From NCBI GenBank assembly GCA_002361735.1, contig DETS01000041.1:896-47490 (forward strand): a stretch of DNA of 46,595 nt. Direction: 5' to 3'. A model generated the notes under the pieces. It saw only the letters and a program-made list of their open reading frames with translations. It searched no databases and had not been told where the DNA came from. The DNA is from Lachnospiraceae bacterium UBA3282 (GTDB taxonomy: Bacteria > Bacillota > Clostridia > Lachnospirales > Lachnospiraceae). Shown here in pieces: positions 26,021 through 32,351 of the stretch (within the stretch, counting starts at the first letter, position 1; each line of letters starts with the position of its first letter). Made by a program: the position numbers and the translations under genes.

Positions 26021-26521
26021 TTATCGCGCTTTGTTTGATGCGCCGGTATTGCCTGTGCCGGTGACGTCATCCACCATGTTTTCCACGCCGGAAGCCGCAT
26101 CGTCGATGATATCGGATGCCGCGTTTCCCGCGTCGTCGATCGCGTCGCCAACGTCGTCCGCGATAGAGCCGTTGCCTGTTGTGCTGTTTCCGTCATAATC
26201 TCCGGCGGTCACATCATTGACATTGTCGGTGTTGTTCAGGTCGTCCGTGCCTGTCGTGGCGCCGCTTGTCGTACCTGCTGTACCGGCAGCGTCTGTGCCT
26301 GTCGTACCGGTGCCGTTCGTGCCTGTCGTGCCGGTGCCGTCTGTACCTGTCGTACCGGTGCCGTTTGCGCCTGTCGTACCGGTGCCGTTTCCGTCTGTCA
26401 TGCCGGCATCGTTCGTGATGCCCGTACCGGTATCACCGTTGTCTGCAGCGGCGCCGTTGCCGCAGGCGGTCATTACGGTCATACTCAGTACCATGAGAGA
26501 GACCAAAAGAATCTTTTTCAT
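26021..26521 (-). CDS. Lipoprotein with Gly/Thr-rich tandem repeats
   Basis: 166 residues. A lipoprotein signal peptide (KKILLVSLMVLSMTVMTAC) has the lipobox Cys near residue 20, so the mature protein should be anchored to the outer face of the membrane. A Gly-Thr-Asn-Asp tract follows, including about four 8-residue repeats of the GTGTTGTD/N type encoded by near-identical 24-base units. An acidic Asp/Ala-rich C-terminal part comes last. No enzymatic motif was seen. The start at 26521 has GGAGG upstream. It may be a surface spacer. Confidence 0.8.
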   Translation of the reverse strand: MKKILLVSLMVLSMTVMTACGNGAAADNGDTGTGITNDAGMTDGNGTGTTGANGTGTTGTDGTGTTGTNGTGTTGTDAAGTAGTTSGATTGTDDLNNTDNVNDVTAGDYDGNSTTGNGSIADDVGDAIDDAGNAASDIIDDAASGVENMVDDVTGTGNTGASNKAR

Positions 26522-26689
26522 AATTTCCTCCATTCCGAAGCAAAATGCTCCTGATAGAAATGCTTGCTGAAATCAGAACAGAATGTTTGGAAAACTTCCT
26601 GTTCTTATGTTATTATGTCAGGTAGAAAGTAAATTATGCGCTGGAATTTTTGTGCTGATAAGTTGAAAAAAGAGGGGCATGATAATCAT

Positions 26690-27463
26690 ATGAAATTCAG
26701 ACCTTGTATCGATATCCACAACGGAGCCGTCAAGCAGATCGTGGGCGGCAGCCTTATGGACGCGCAGGATGCGGCGCAGGAAAATTTTGTATCAAAACAG
26801 GACGCCGCTTTTTATGTGGCTCTCTACAGGGGCCGCGGCATAGAAGGAGGACATGTCATTCTCCTGAACGCAGAGTCTTCTCCTTATTATGAGGAGACGA
26901 AAAAGCAGGCGCTTGCGGCTTTAAGAGCATATCCGGGAGGACTGCAGGCGGGCGGCGGCATCACACCGGAGAATGCGGGGGAATTTTTGGACGCGGGAGC
27001 GAGTCATGTGATTGTCACCTCCTATGTATTTCAGGATGGGAAAATACAGGATGATAAGTTATGTAAACTTGTGGAAGCGGTGGGGAAAAACCGTCTGGTA
27101 CTGGATCTTTCCGTGCGCCGGCGGGACGGACATTACTATATTGTGACCGACAGATGGCAGAAATATACTTCGGTGGAGCTGACGGAGCAGACGCTTAATG
27201 CGCTTGCCGAAAGCTGTGATGAATTTTTGATCCATGCGGTGGATGTGGAGGGAAAGGCGTCGGGCATCGAAGAACCGGTGGCTGCGCTTTTGGGAAGCTG
27301 GGGCAGGCGTCCCGTTACCTATGCGGGCGGTGTGCACAGCTTTGACGACTTGGATCGTTTGAGAGAACTGGGGCAGGACAGGGTGGATGTGACCATCGGC
27401 AGCGCGCTTGATCTCTTTGGCGGTTCCATGCCCTTTGAGGAAGTGCTGCGTTATGTAGGCTGA
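26690..27463 (+). CDS. hisA: HisA, eukaryote-type: ProFAR isomerase
   Basis: Isomerises ProFAR to PRFAR, the fourth step of histidine synthesis. 257-residue TIM barrel starting MKFRPCIDIHNGAVKQIVGG (catalytic Asp near residue 8), with LQAGGGITPENA, VIVTSYVFQDGKI, the second acidic site HAVDVEGKASGI and VTYAGGVHS. These are the signatures of the longer HIS6/eukaryote-type branch rather than the standard bacterial HisA. The start follows GAGGGG at a somewhat long distance, so it is moderately certain. No other his gene is adjacent. Confidence 0.9.
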   Translation: MKFRPCIDIHNGAVKQIVGGSLMDAQDAAQENFVSKQDAAFYVALYRGRGIEGGHVILLNAESSPYYEETKKQALAALRAYPGGLQAGGGITPENAGEFLDAGASHVIVTSYVFQDGKIQDDKLCKLVEAVGKNRLVLDLSVRRRDGHYYIVTDRWQKYTSVELTEQTLNALAESCDEFLIHAVDVEGKASGIEEPVAALLGSWGRRPVTYAGGVHSFDDLDRLRELGQDRVDVTIGSALDLFGGSMPFEEVLRYVG

Positions 27464-27500
27464 TCTCATTTCCGCGTCGGGACAACGTGGAGAAGACAAG

Positions 27501-27536
27501 AAAAAAACCTGCCGTGATCGACAGGTTTTTCTTCTT
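27501..27536 (+). terminator. hisA terminator
   Basis: AAAAACCTG / CAGGTTTTT stem with a 10-base loop and a following T/C-rich tract. Confidence 0.85.
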
Positions 27537-27660
27537 CTCTAATCCGTTACAACAATAGCTGATTCTAAATAAGATTCCTTACTCTATTTTCAGAACATGA
27601 TATTTAAGAACAGGCACATCGTGATATTGATTATCGAAGCCATAATAAGCGAAACGCTTC

Positions 27661-27861
27661 TTATAACTTTGTAACGTTTACAGCCTGAGGTCCCTTCTCA
27701 CCGTTTACTACTTCGTACTCAACCTCAGCGCCCTCCTCGAGGGACTTGAAACCTTCCATGTTGAGACCGGAGTAGTGAACGAATACGTCGTTACCCTGCT
27801 CGTCAGAGATGAAGCCGTAGCCCTTCTGGTTGTTAAACCACTTTACTGTACCTTTGTTCAT
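27661..27861 (-). CDS. Cold-shock protein (CspA family)
   Basis: 66-residue single cold-shock domain, an RNA chaperone. RNP1 (KGYGFIS) and RNP2 (DVFVHYS) are intact, with the usual GTVKWFN opening and GPQAVNVTKL ending. GGAGGT precedes the ATG. The promoter at 27909-27937 gives a leader of only about 40 bases, much shorter than the long cold-responsive leader of E. coli cspA, which suggests constitutive expression. Confidence 0.97.
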   Translation of the reverse strand: MNKGTVKWFNNQKGYGFISDEQGNDVFVHYSGLNMEGFKSLEEGAEVEYEVVNGEKGPQAVNVTKL

Positions 27862-27908
27862 TGTGATACCTCCAAAAATGATGAAAAATATATTGATACA
27901 ACATTGTT

Positions 27909-27937
27909 AGGATAGCATATATCTGATTAAATGTAAA
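27909..27937 (-). promoter_or_regulatory. Cold-shock gene promoter
   Basis: On the minus strand: TTTACA (27937-27932), 17-bp spacer, TATCCT (27914-27909). Confidence 0.6.
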
Positions 27938-28002
27938 GCGTTGTTTTGAAAAATGTTTTTTGAGTTTTTTTTGACGAAAAATAAATTTTATGTAAACAAA
28001 GA

Positions 28003-28032
28003 TTGCCAGCTGTTGTCGATATATGGTATACT
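28003..28032 (+). promoter_or_regulatory. Promoter of the M23-like gene
   Basis: TTGCCA (28003-28008), 18-bp spacer, TATACT (28027-28032). It overlaps the longest possible start of the gene, which argues for the downstream start at 28068. Confidence 0.6.
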
Positions 28033-28067
28033 TTCTGATAGGAAAGAAGTGCTATGGGGGTATTTTT

Positions 28068-28805
28068 TTGACAGAAGAAAAAAAGCGTGGCAGGAAGTAC
28101 AATTATACCCTGATGCTTTTTGCGGATTCCAGGGAGGGAAATATCAGACAGCTGTGGATCGATTCGGTGGTGGTGGAGGTCGTCGCCGCGCTGCTTGCCG
28201 TCATTATGATTGCGCTTGCCGTTATCTGCTTTCGGAGAGGCGAGGCGCTTGCCGTGCTGCGGGAGACGAGCGCCGGACAGACGCAGCGCATTCAGGCGCT
28301 GGAGAAAGAAAACGGGGAGCTGATCACCAAGGCACGGGAGCTTACCGTCAAGCAGAAAGAGCTTTCGCAGAAAGTCATTGTCCTCAGTGACACCATCAAT
28401 CGAAAGGTGGATGAGGAGGAAGCGAATGAAGCCAAAGAGGCGAAGGCGCGTATGCCCATCGGTTTTCCGATGACTTCCTCCGCATCGGTGGAGCTGGTGG
28501 ATGCGGAAGAACCTATGGTAAAGCTGACGGGCGCGGAATCCGGAAATATCGTGGCAGCGGGGGGAGGTATTGTGGAGTCGATCACCAGCGACAGTGGGTA
28601 TCTTCACTGTGTCAGGATCGATCACGGTAACGGGTACACCAGCATTTACCGCAATGACGGGGATGTGAGGGTAAAGGAGGGGGTCGAGGTCGTCCGCGGT
28701 TCGATCCTCTATGTGATCGACGAGGACAACACAGAACTCGGCTATCAGATTCTTTATGAAAACAAATATATGGATCCCATGGAATTGCTAAACATCAACG
28801 GTTAA
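28068..28805 (+). CDS. Membrane protein with coiled coil and degenerate LytM/M23 domain
   Basis: 245 residues. A basic N-terminus (EEKKRGRKYNYTLMLF) precedes one membrane helix (VVEVVAALLAVIMIALAVICF), a coiled coil (about 70-125) and a C-terminal LytM-like domain (GGGIVESITSDSGYLHCVRIDHGNGYTSIYRNDGDVRVKEGVEVVRGSILY). The final HxH zinc motif is replaced by a GYQI-type segment, so peptidase activity is unlikely. Such proteins in other bacteria activate amidases or act as scaffolds. The TTG at 28068 after a GGGGG site is proposed, because the upstream ATG lies in the promoter. Confidence 0.75.
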   Translation: MTEEKKRGRKYNYTLMLFADSREGNIRQLWIDSVVVEVVAALLAVIMIALAVICFRRGEALAVLRETSAGQTQRIQALEKENGELITKARELTVKQKELSQKVIVLSDTINRKVDEEEANEAKEAKARMPIGFPMTSSASVELVDAEEPMVKLTGAESGNIVAAGGGIVESITSDSGYLHCVRIDHGNGYTSIYRNDGDVRVKEGVEVVRGSILYVIDEDNTELGYQILYENKYMDPMELLNING

Positions 28806-28812
28806 AAAACAC

Positions 28813-28841
28813 TTGTCAGAGAACGCCAAAAAATATATAAT
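28813..28841 (+). promoter_or_regulatory. Strong promoter of the DUF1836-Hpt pair
   Basis: TTGTCA (28813-28818), 17-bp spacer, TATAAT (28836-28841), close to consensus. Confidence 0.75.
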
Positions 28842-28886
28842 ATATGGGCAAAGAGTGACGGAAGGCACAGGAGTTAAAGCGGATAA

Positions 28887-29525
28887 ATGACGATCAACTT
28901 GGAAGATCTTCTAAACAGTATTAAGGAGAGTGTAGACAGGATAGATTATATCAAGGCGGAAGACATTCCTGATATCGAGCTCTATATGGATCAGGTGACG
29001 ACCTTTATGGGGGCACACCTGAAAAATACGACCAGGAATCCCGAGACGGATAAGATCCTGACCAAGACGATGATCAACAATTACGCGAAGAATGATCTGC
29101 TGCCCTCACCGTCCAAAAAAAAATATACCAGAGATCATGTACTTCTTTTGGTCTTTATTTACTATTATAAAGGCATCCTGTCGATCAGCGACATTCAGGA
29201 ACTTCTCAAGCCGATTACGGAACGTTTTTTTGCAAACGGCGAAGCGTTTGATCTTTCCGGCGTGTATGAGGAAGTATTTGGGTTAGAGCAGGAACAGAAA
29301 GATGCCTTAAAGGCGGATGTGGAGGAAAAGTTTCGGATTGCTCAGGGAACTTTCGAGGATGCGCCGGAGGATACCCGTGAATTTCTCAAAATTTTTTCTT
29401 TCATCTGCATGCTTGGCTTTGACGTTTATGTGAAAAAGCTGTTGATCGAAAAGATGTTGGATGGTCTCGCGGACAGCAAAGGAAAGGAAAAAACGAAAAA
29501 AGGGAGAGACCGGGAGGAAGAATGA
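28887..29525 (+). CDS. DUF1836 domain protein
   Basis: 212 residues matching DUF1836, a family common in Firmicutes. It contains the helix-rich MINNYAKNDLLPSPSKKKYTRDHVLLLVFIYYYKGILSISDIQELL region, which resembles a MerR-like winged HTH, so a DNA-binding role is possible but unproven. The C-terminus is Lys/Glu-rich (SKGKEKTKKGRDREEE). Its stop is one base before the Hpt gene, and both probably share the promoter at 28813-28841. Confidence 0.8.
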   Translation: MTINLEDLLNSIKESVDRIDYIKAEDIPDIELYMDQVTTFMGAHLKNTTRNPETDKILTKTMINNYAKNDLLPSPSKKKYTRDHVLLLVFIYYYKGILSISDIQELLKPITERFFANGEAFDLSGVYEEVFGLEQEQKDALKADVEEKFRIAQGTFEDAPEDTREFLKIFSFICMLGFDVYVKKLLIEKMLDGLADSKGKEKTKKGRDREEE

Positions 29526-29526
29526 A

Positions 29527-29901
29527 ATGGGAGCGATTCAGAGATTTGAGGACTTGACGAGCAAGGGATTTGATGTAAAGGAAGGCATCAAACTTTGCGG
29601 CGGCGATGAGGAAATCTACATGGAAGTGCTCTGGGCAGCCATGGAGGAAGGAAAAGAAAAGATTCCGCTGATACGCAGCGTCTATGATCAGAAGGATTAT
29701 GAACGTTATCGTATCGAGGTGCACGGCTTGAAAAATGCCATGCGGTCCATCGGCGCCACCTATCTTTCGGAGTTGGCGGCACAGCAGGAAGTTGCGGTAA
29801 AGAAGCGTGATCTTGCGGCAATGGAGATCGGCGTGGAAGAATTGCTGACCCAGTATCAGTTCGTGGAGGATGCTCTGAAAGAACTGTTGGGCGAGGGATG
29901 A
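29527..29901 (+). CDS. Hpt-domain phosphotransfer protein
   Basis: 124-residue helical bundle with the phosphorylatable His in YRIEVHGLKNAMRSIGA (His66), matching the HxLKG-like Hpt signature. The following EVAVKKRDLAAMEIGVEELL fits the last helices of the bundle. In phosphorelays such proteins pass phosphate between receiver domains. No kinase or receiver gene is in the window, so the partner is unknown. Its coupling to a DUF1836 gene may be a functional hint. It ends at the terminator at 29932-29966. Confidence 0.8.
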   Translation: MGAIQRFEDLTSKGFDVKEGIKLCGGDEEIYMEVLWAAMEEGKEKIPLIRSVYDQKDYERYRIEVHGLKNAMRSIGATYLSELAAQQEVAVKKRDLAAMEIGVEELLTQYQFVEDALKELLGEG

Positions 29902-29931
29902 TTGAATAATAAAGAATAGTTTACATAATAC

Positions 29932-29966
29932 GAAGATGCCCGGTCTGTGTGCCGGGCATCTTCGCG
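29932..29966. terminator. Bidirectional terminator
   Basis: Perfect 12-bp stem GAAGATGCCCGG/CCGGGCATCTTC with an 8-base loop, between the Hpt gene and the convergent interrupted gene. Confidence 0.8.
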
Positions 29967-29985
29967 TTATGCCGGGGATGCTTCT

Positions 29986-30429
29986 TTAGTGTGCCGCTTT
30001 CTCGGCGAAAGAGGTATCCACCAGATCCGCATAGGGAACCCTGCCGTCCAGCTCACCGGCTTCCTCCAGGATGTTTTCCAGAAGCGTGAAGCTGTCTTCC
30101 GAAAAGATCAGATCGGATTTCCAGGTGTCCTGAGCCGCATATCTGCCGACGATGGTCTCGATGGTGGCAAGATCCGTTTCCGCAAACTGAGGCGAGATCA
30201 CTTTGGCGATCTCAGCGGGTGTGTGTGTCTGCACATAATCCATGCCTTTTTGCAGCGCTCTCGTGAAGGCTTCGATCACCGCGGGATTTTTTTCCAGATA
30301 ACTTTTTTTGACGGAGAAGGCGGTGTATGGTACATAACCCGAATCTTCGCCGAGGGAGGCGACGACGTAGCCGTCTCCTTTTGCCTCCAGTGAGGTCGCG
30401 TGCGGCTCGAACTCAACGGTATACGCCGT
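29986..30429 (-). pseudogene. THI5/SsuA-type ABC substrate-binding protein, C-terminal part, cut by the prophage
   Basis: The minus-strand frame is open from just inside the recombinase end and reads TAYTVEFEPHATSLEAKG, then DSGYVPYTAFSVKKSYLEKNPAVIEAFTRAL, and ends TSFAEKAAH. This is the C-terminal half of an NMT1/THI5-like periplasmic-type binding protein for thiamine precursors, nitrate/sulfonate or similar ligands. Intact members have about 330 residues; here 147 codons remain with stops (TAG, TAA) immediately upstream. The N-terminal half should lie at the far end of the prophage, outside the window, so the gene could be restored on excision. Confidence 0.8.
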
Positions 30430-30430
30430 T
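30415..30430. other. Putative attachment-site core at the left prophage end
   Basis: AACGG-TATACG-CCGTT inverted repeat at the point where homology to the binding-protein gene stops and the recombinase begins. Large serine recombinases use short cores like this. The exact crossover cannot be fixed without the other end. Confidence 0.45.
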
Positions 30431-30432
30431 TA

Positions 30433-31809
30433 CTACTCCAATTCTGTGAGAAAAGAAAAGCCGCTGATCTTATGGGTTTCCGGATCCACATCAATGCGTT
30501 TGATGGTGCCTTTCCAAAATGTCTGCTTGTGCTGTTTATCCAGAGTGGCGTAAAGCTCCTGCCAGTTACCGCTAAAAGTTGTGATTAGATGACGGTATGC
30601 ACTGAGAGGTGTCACCTTTTCCTGATGCTCGGATTCTGTAATCTTTTTTTCAAGCTGTTCGTACTGCTCGTCATAGTAGCTTTCTGTGATTCTTCCCTTT
30701 TGAAAAAGAATGTTCAGGCGCTCCAGTTCCTTGCGGATTGCGCCGATATCGTGGGAGTCTGCCTGCTGTTTCGCCTTAAACTGTACTTGGGCGATCTCCT
30801 GCTCCAATCTGGAAGAAACGTGAGTCAGCATATAATCTTCGATTTTATGCTCCAACAGGCTGGCGCCGCCGTGACGTCCGAATTTGTTCCCGCACCGGTA
30901 TTTTATGTATATGCTCTCCCCGCCGTTCTTAAGCTTCTGTTTCTTGCGATACCCTGTAAAATTGTTGCCGCAGACAGGACACTTAATCAGCGAGGAAAAG
31001 ATGTAGGGATCGTACCGACCGGCTGTATAGACTTTGGTGGTAGTAATCTGCCTGAACTGCTGGAACTCTGCCCATGTGATGTAGGGCTCACAGTAGTTAG
31101 TGTTATCTTTATCACGACCGGCGTAGGTTTCATTCTTAAACAGGCGGTCGACCTTATTGCAGGAAGGGGCACGGTCGCCGTATTTTGCCTGCAGGTAGTG
31201 GTAAGTGCCCCTGATCGAGTAACAGGAGCGGTAATGATCGTAGGCGTCCTCTACGATGTCAGAGACAGCCTCATCCTTCACAAGGCGGTTATTGACCACC
31301 TTGTAGCCGTAACAGGCGCACATGCCGCTGGTAACCTCACCGATAGACCTCTTATAGTCCAGCACAGCCTTGATGCGCTCAGAGGTGCGGTCACACTCCG
31401 CTTGGTTGACGGAGAGCATGATGTTGATGACCATCTGTCCGTTGGCGGTGGAGGAGTCGTAGTTTTCAAAGATGGTCTTCCAGTAACAGTGGTGAGTCTG
31501 AAGAATTTCCTCAGTGATATTGTAGTCCTTGATGTTGCGGAACCACCTGTCCAACTTGGTGACGAGGATCATGTCGATCTTATCCTGTTCTACGTCCCTC
31601 AGAAGCCGCAGGAGACCCTTACGGTGCTTCATCGGCTTACGGGCGGAGATTCCCTCATCTGCATAGCAATCAACGATCGTGAGGCCGTTGTGCTCTGCGT
31701 ACTCAGTAAGGGCGCGCTTCTGGGCGGGGAGGGAGAGACCGTTGAGGTGCTGCTCCTCGGTGCTGACACGGATGTAGATGGCACAGCGTTTGACTTTGTT
31801 TATATCCAT
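30433..31809 (-). CDS. Large serine recombinase (integrase)
   Basis: 458 residues. The N-terminal resolvase domain has the catalytic Ser in CAIYIRVSTEEQ (Ser16), then GLSLPAQKRALTEYAE, DEGISARKPMKHRKGLLRLL and VTKLDRWFRN. A Recombinase domain (GYKVVNNRLVKDEAVSDIV) follows, then a zinc ribbon beginning IKCPVCGNNFTGYRKK and continuing at YRCGNK, a coiled coil and a C-terminal tail. This enzyme would integrate and excise the prophage at a short core. Its stop is a few bases from the interrupted host gene, the usual position for a phage integrase. Confidence 0.95.
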   Translation of the reverse strand: MDINKVKRCAIYIRVSTEEQHLNGLSLPAQKRALTEYAEHNGLTIVDCYADEGISARKPMKHRKGLLRLLRDVEQDKIDMILVTKLDRWFRNIKDYNITEEILQTHHCYWKTIFENYDSSTANGQMVINIMLSVNQAECDRTSERIKAVLDYKRSIGEVTSGMCACYGYKVVNNRLVKDEAVSDIVEDAYDHYRSCYSIRGTYHYLQAKYGDRAPSCNKVDRLFKNETYAGRDKDNTNYCEPYITWAEFQQFRQITTTKVYTAGRYDPYIFSSLIKCPVCGNNFTGYRKKQKLKNGGESIYIKYRCGNKFGRHGGASLLEHKIEDYMLTHVSSRLEQEIAQVQFKAKQQADSHDIGAIRKELERLNILFQKGRITESYYDEQYEQLEKKITESEHQEKVTPLSAYRHLITTFSGNWQELYATLDKQHKQTFWKGTIKRIDVDPETHKISGFSFLTELE

Positions 31810-31897
31810 GGAATCACCTGCCTTTCTTAGCTCCGAAAACTGTGATGTATCAAGGTTTTTTCACATCCCTTTTTGAATCAGGAGAGGGATGCTTTTG

Positions 31898-31926
31898 TTG
31901 TGGGAAGAAATTATATATGATATAAT
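31898..31926 (+). promoter_or_regulatory. Promoter of the Fst-like toxin mRNA
   Basis: TTGTGG (31898-31903), 17-bp spacer, TATAAT (31921-31926). The leader that follows can pair CGCCCCT with AGGGGGTG, burying the ribosome site. Confidence 0.75.
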
Positions 31927-31975
31927 TTATACGTTACCGCCCCTAGACTGGTGCAGAAAGGGGGTGTGCTACTTA

Positions 31976-32062
31976 ATGGAAATACTTGCTTCGTTTTTAG
32001 TCGCTGTTGCGGCTGGTGTGGCTTGCCACTACATCATCAAATGGTTAGACAGCGATGAATAG
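31976..32062 (+). CDS. Fst/par-like type I toxin peptide
   Basis: 28-residue hydrophobic peptide: MEILASFLVAVAAGVACHYI, then a short segment ending KWLDSDE. It has one membrane-spanning helix with a charged C-terminal tail, the shape of the Fst/TxpA class that damages the membrane when made in excess. AAAGGGGG lies upstream but can be sequestered by the CGCCCCT leader segment. The direct repeats, bidirectional terminator and convergent antisense promoter reproduce the par layout of enterococcal plasmid pAD1. In the prophage it would penalise loss of the element or serve in defence. The homology is by architecture and general composition, not by a database match. Confidence 0.75.
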   Translation: MEILASFLVAVAAGVACHYIIKWLDSDE

Positions 32063-32113
32063 TCGGTAACTAGCCTATGGGCTTAAGCCTTCCCATTGCC
32101 GAAATTAGGAATA

Positions 32114-32147
32114 GAAAACCCCCAGAGGTGACGCTCCGGGGGTTTTC
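32114..32147. terminator. Shared bidirectional terminator of toxin mRNA and antisense RNA
   Basis: GAAAACCCCC / GGGGGTTTTC, perfect 10-bp arms around a 14-base loop. Runs of A and T within the arms make it work in both directions. Confidence 0.9.
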
Positions 32148-32183
32148 GTTGTGCTACATGGAAGCACTTGCTTCTTTTTGCCT
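32115..32183 (-). ncRNA. Predicted antisense antitoxin RNA
   Basis: About 70 bases, from the start site 7 bases after the minus-strand -10 box (32195-32190) to the shared terminator. It contains the complement of direct repeat b and the terminator loop, the two pairing regions used by RNA II of the pAD1 par system. The size is similar to that RNA. The exact ends are inferred. Confidence 0.7.
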
Positions 32184-32189
32184 ACAGGC

Positions 32190-32218
32190 ATTATAGCATA
32201 TGCAAAAAAGGATTGCAA
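32190..32218 (-). promoter_or_regulatory. Antisense RNA promoter
   Basis: On the minus strand: TTGCAA (32218-32213), 17-bp spacer, TATAAT (32195-32190). It is nearer consensus than the toxin promoter, as expected for an antidote RNA made in excess. Confidence 0.8.
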
Positions 32219-32351
32219 TATCCCGGAAATTATTGGAGTATCATTCAATTTCTATTCAAGTGCCATTACTTTCGTAGATGATATTATTAGTCATGGTAGA
32301 ACACTATAATCATAGCTTTTGCATCACCCTACCCAGACACCATACATACAG

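Larger units (their letters stand above)
31966..32179 (+). repeat. Direct repeat pair of the type I toxin-antitoxin locus
   Basis: Copy a (31966-31997) reads GTGCTAC-TTA-ATGGAA, then ATA-CTTGCTTC and a T-run; it covers the toxin start codon. Copy b (32151-32179) reads GTGCTAC-ATGGAA, then GCA-CTTGCTTC and a T-run, on the far side of the shared terminator. The antisense RNA made across copy b is complementary to copy a. Confidence 0.8.

Noticed and set aside
26280..26400. CRISPR-like array at the lipoprotein gene
   Set aside because: The 24-base periodic units are in-frame protein repeats with no distinct spacers.
30589..31830. 413-residue + strand open frame opposite the serine recombinase
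   Set aside because: It is a shadow of the recombinase, which has an intact catalytic and zinc domain; the Val/Leu-rich translation has no family features.
31966..32179. Holin interpretation of the small hydrophobic peptide
   Set aside because: It is far shorter than holins, and the antisense promoter, repeats and shared terminator fit a type I toxin better.
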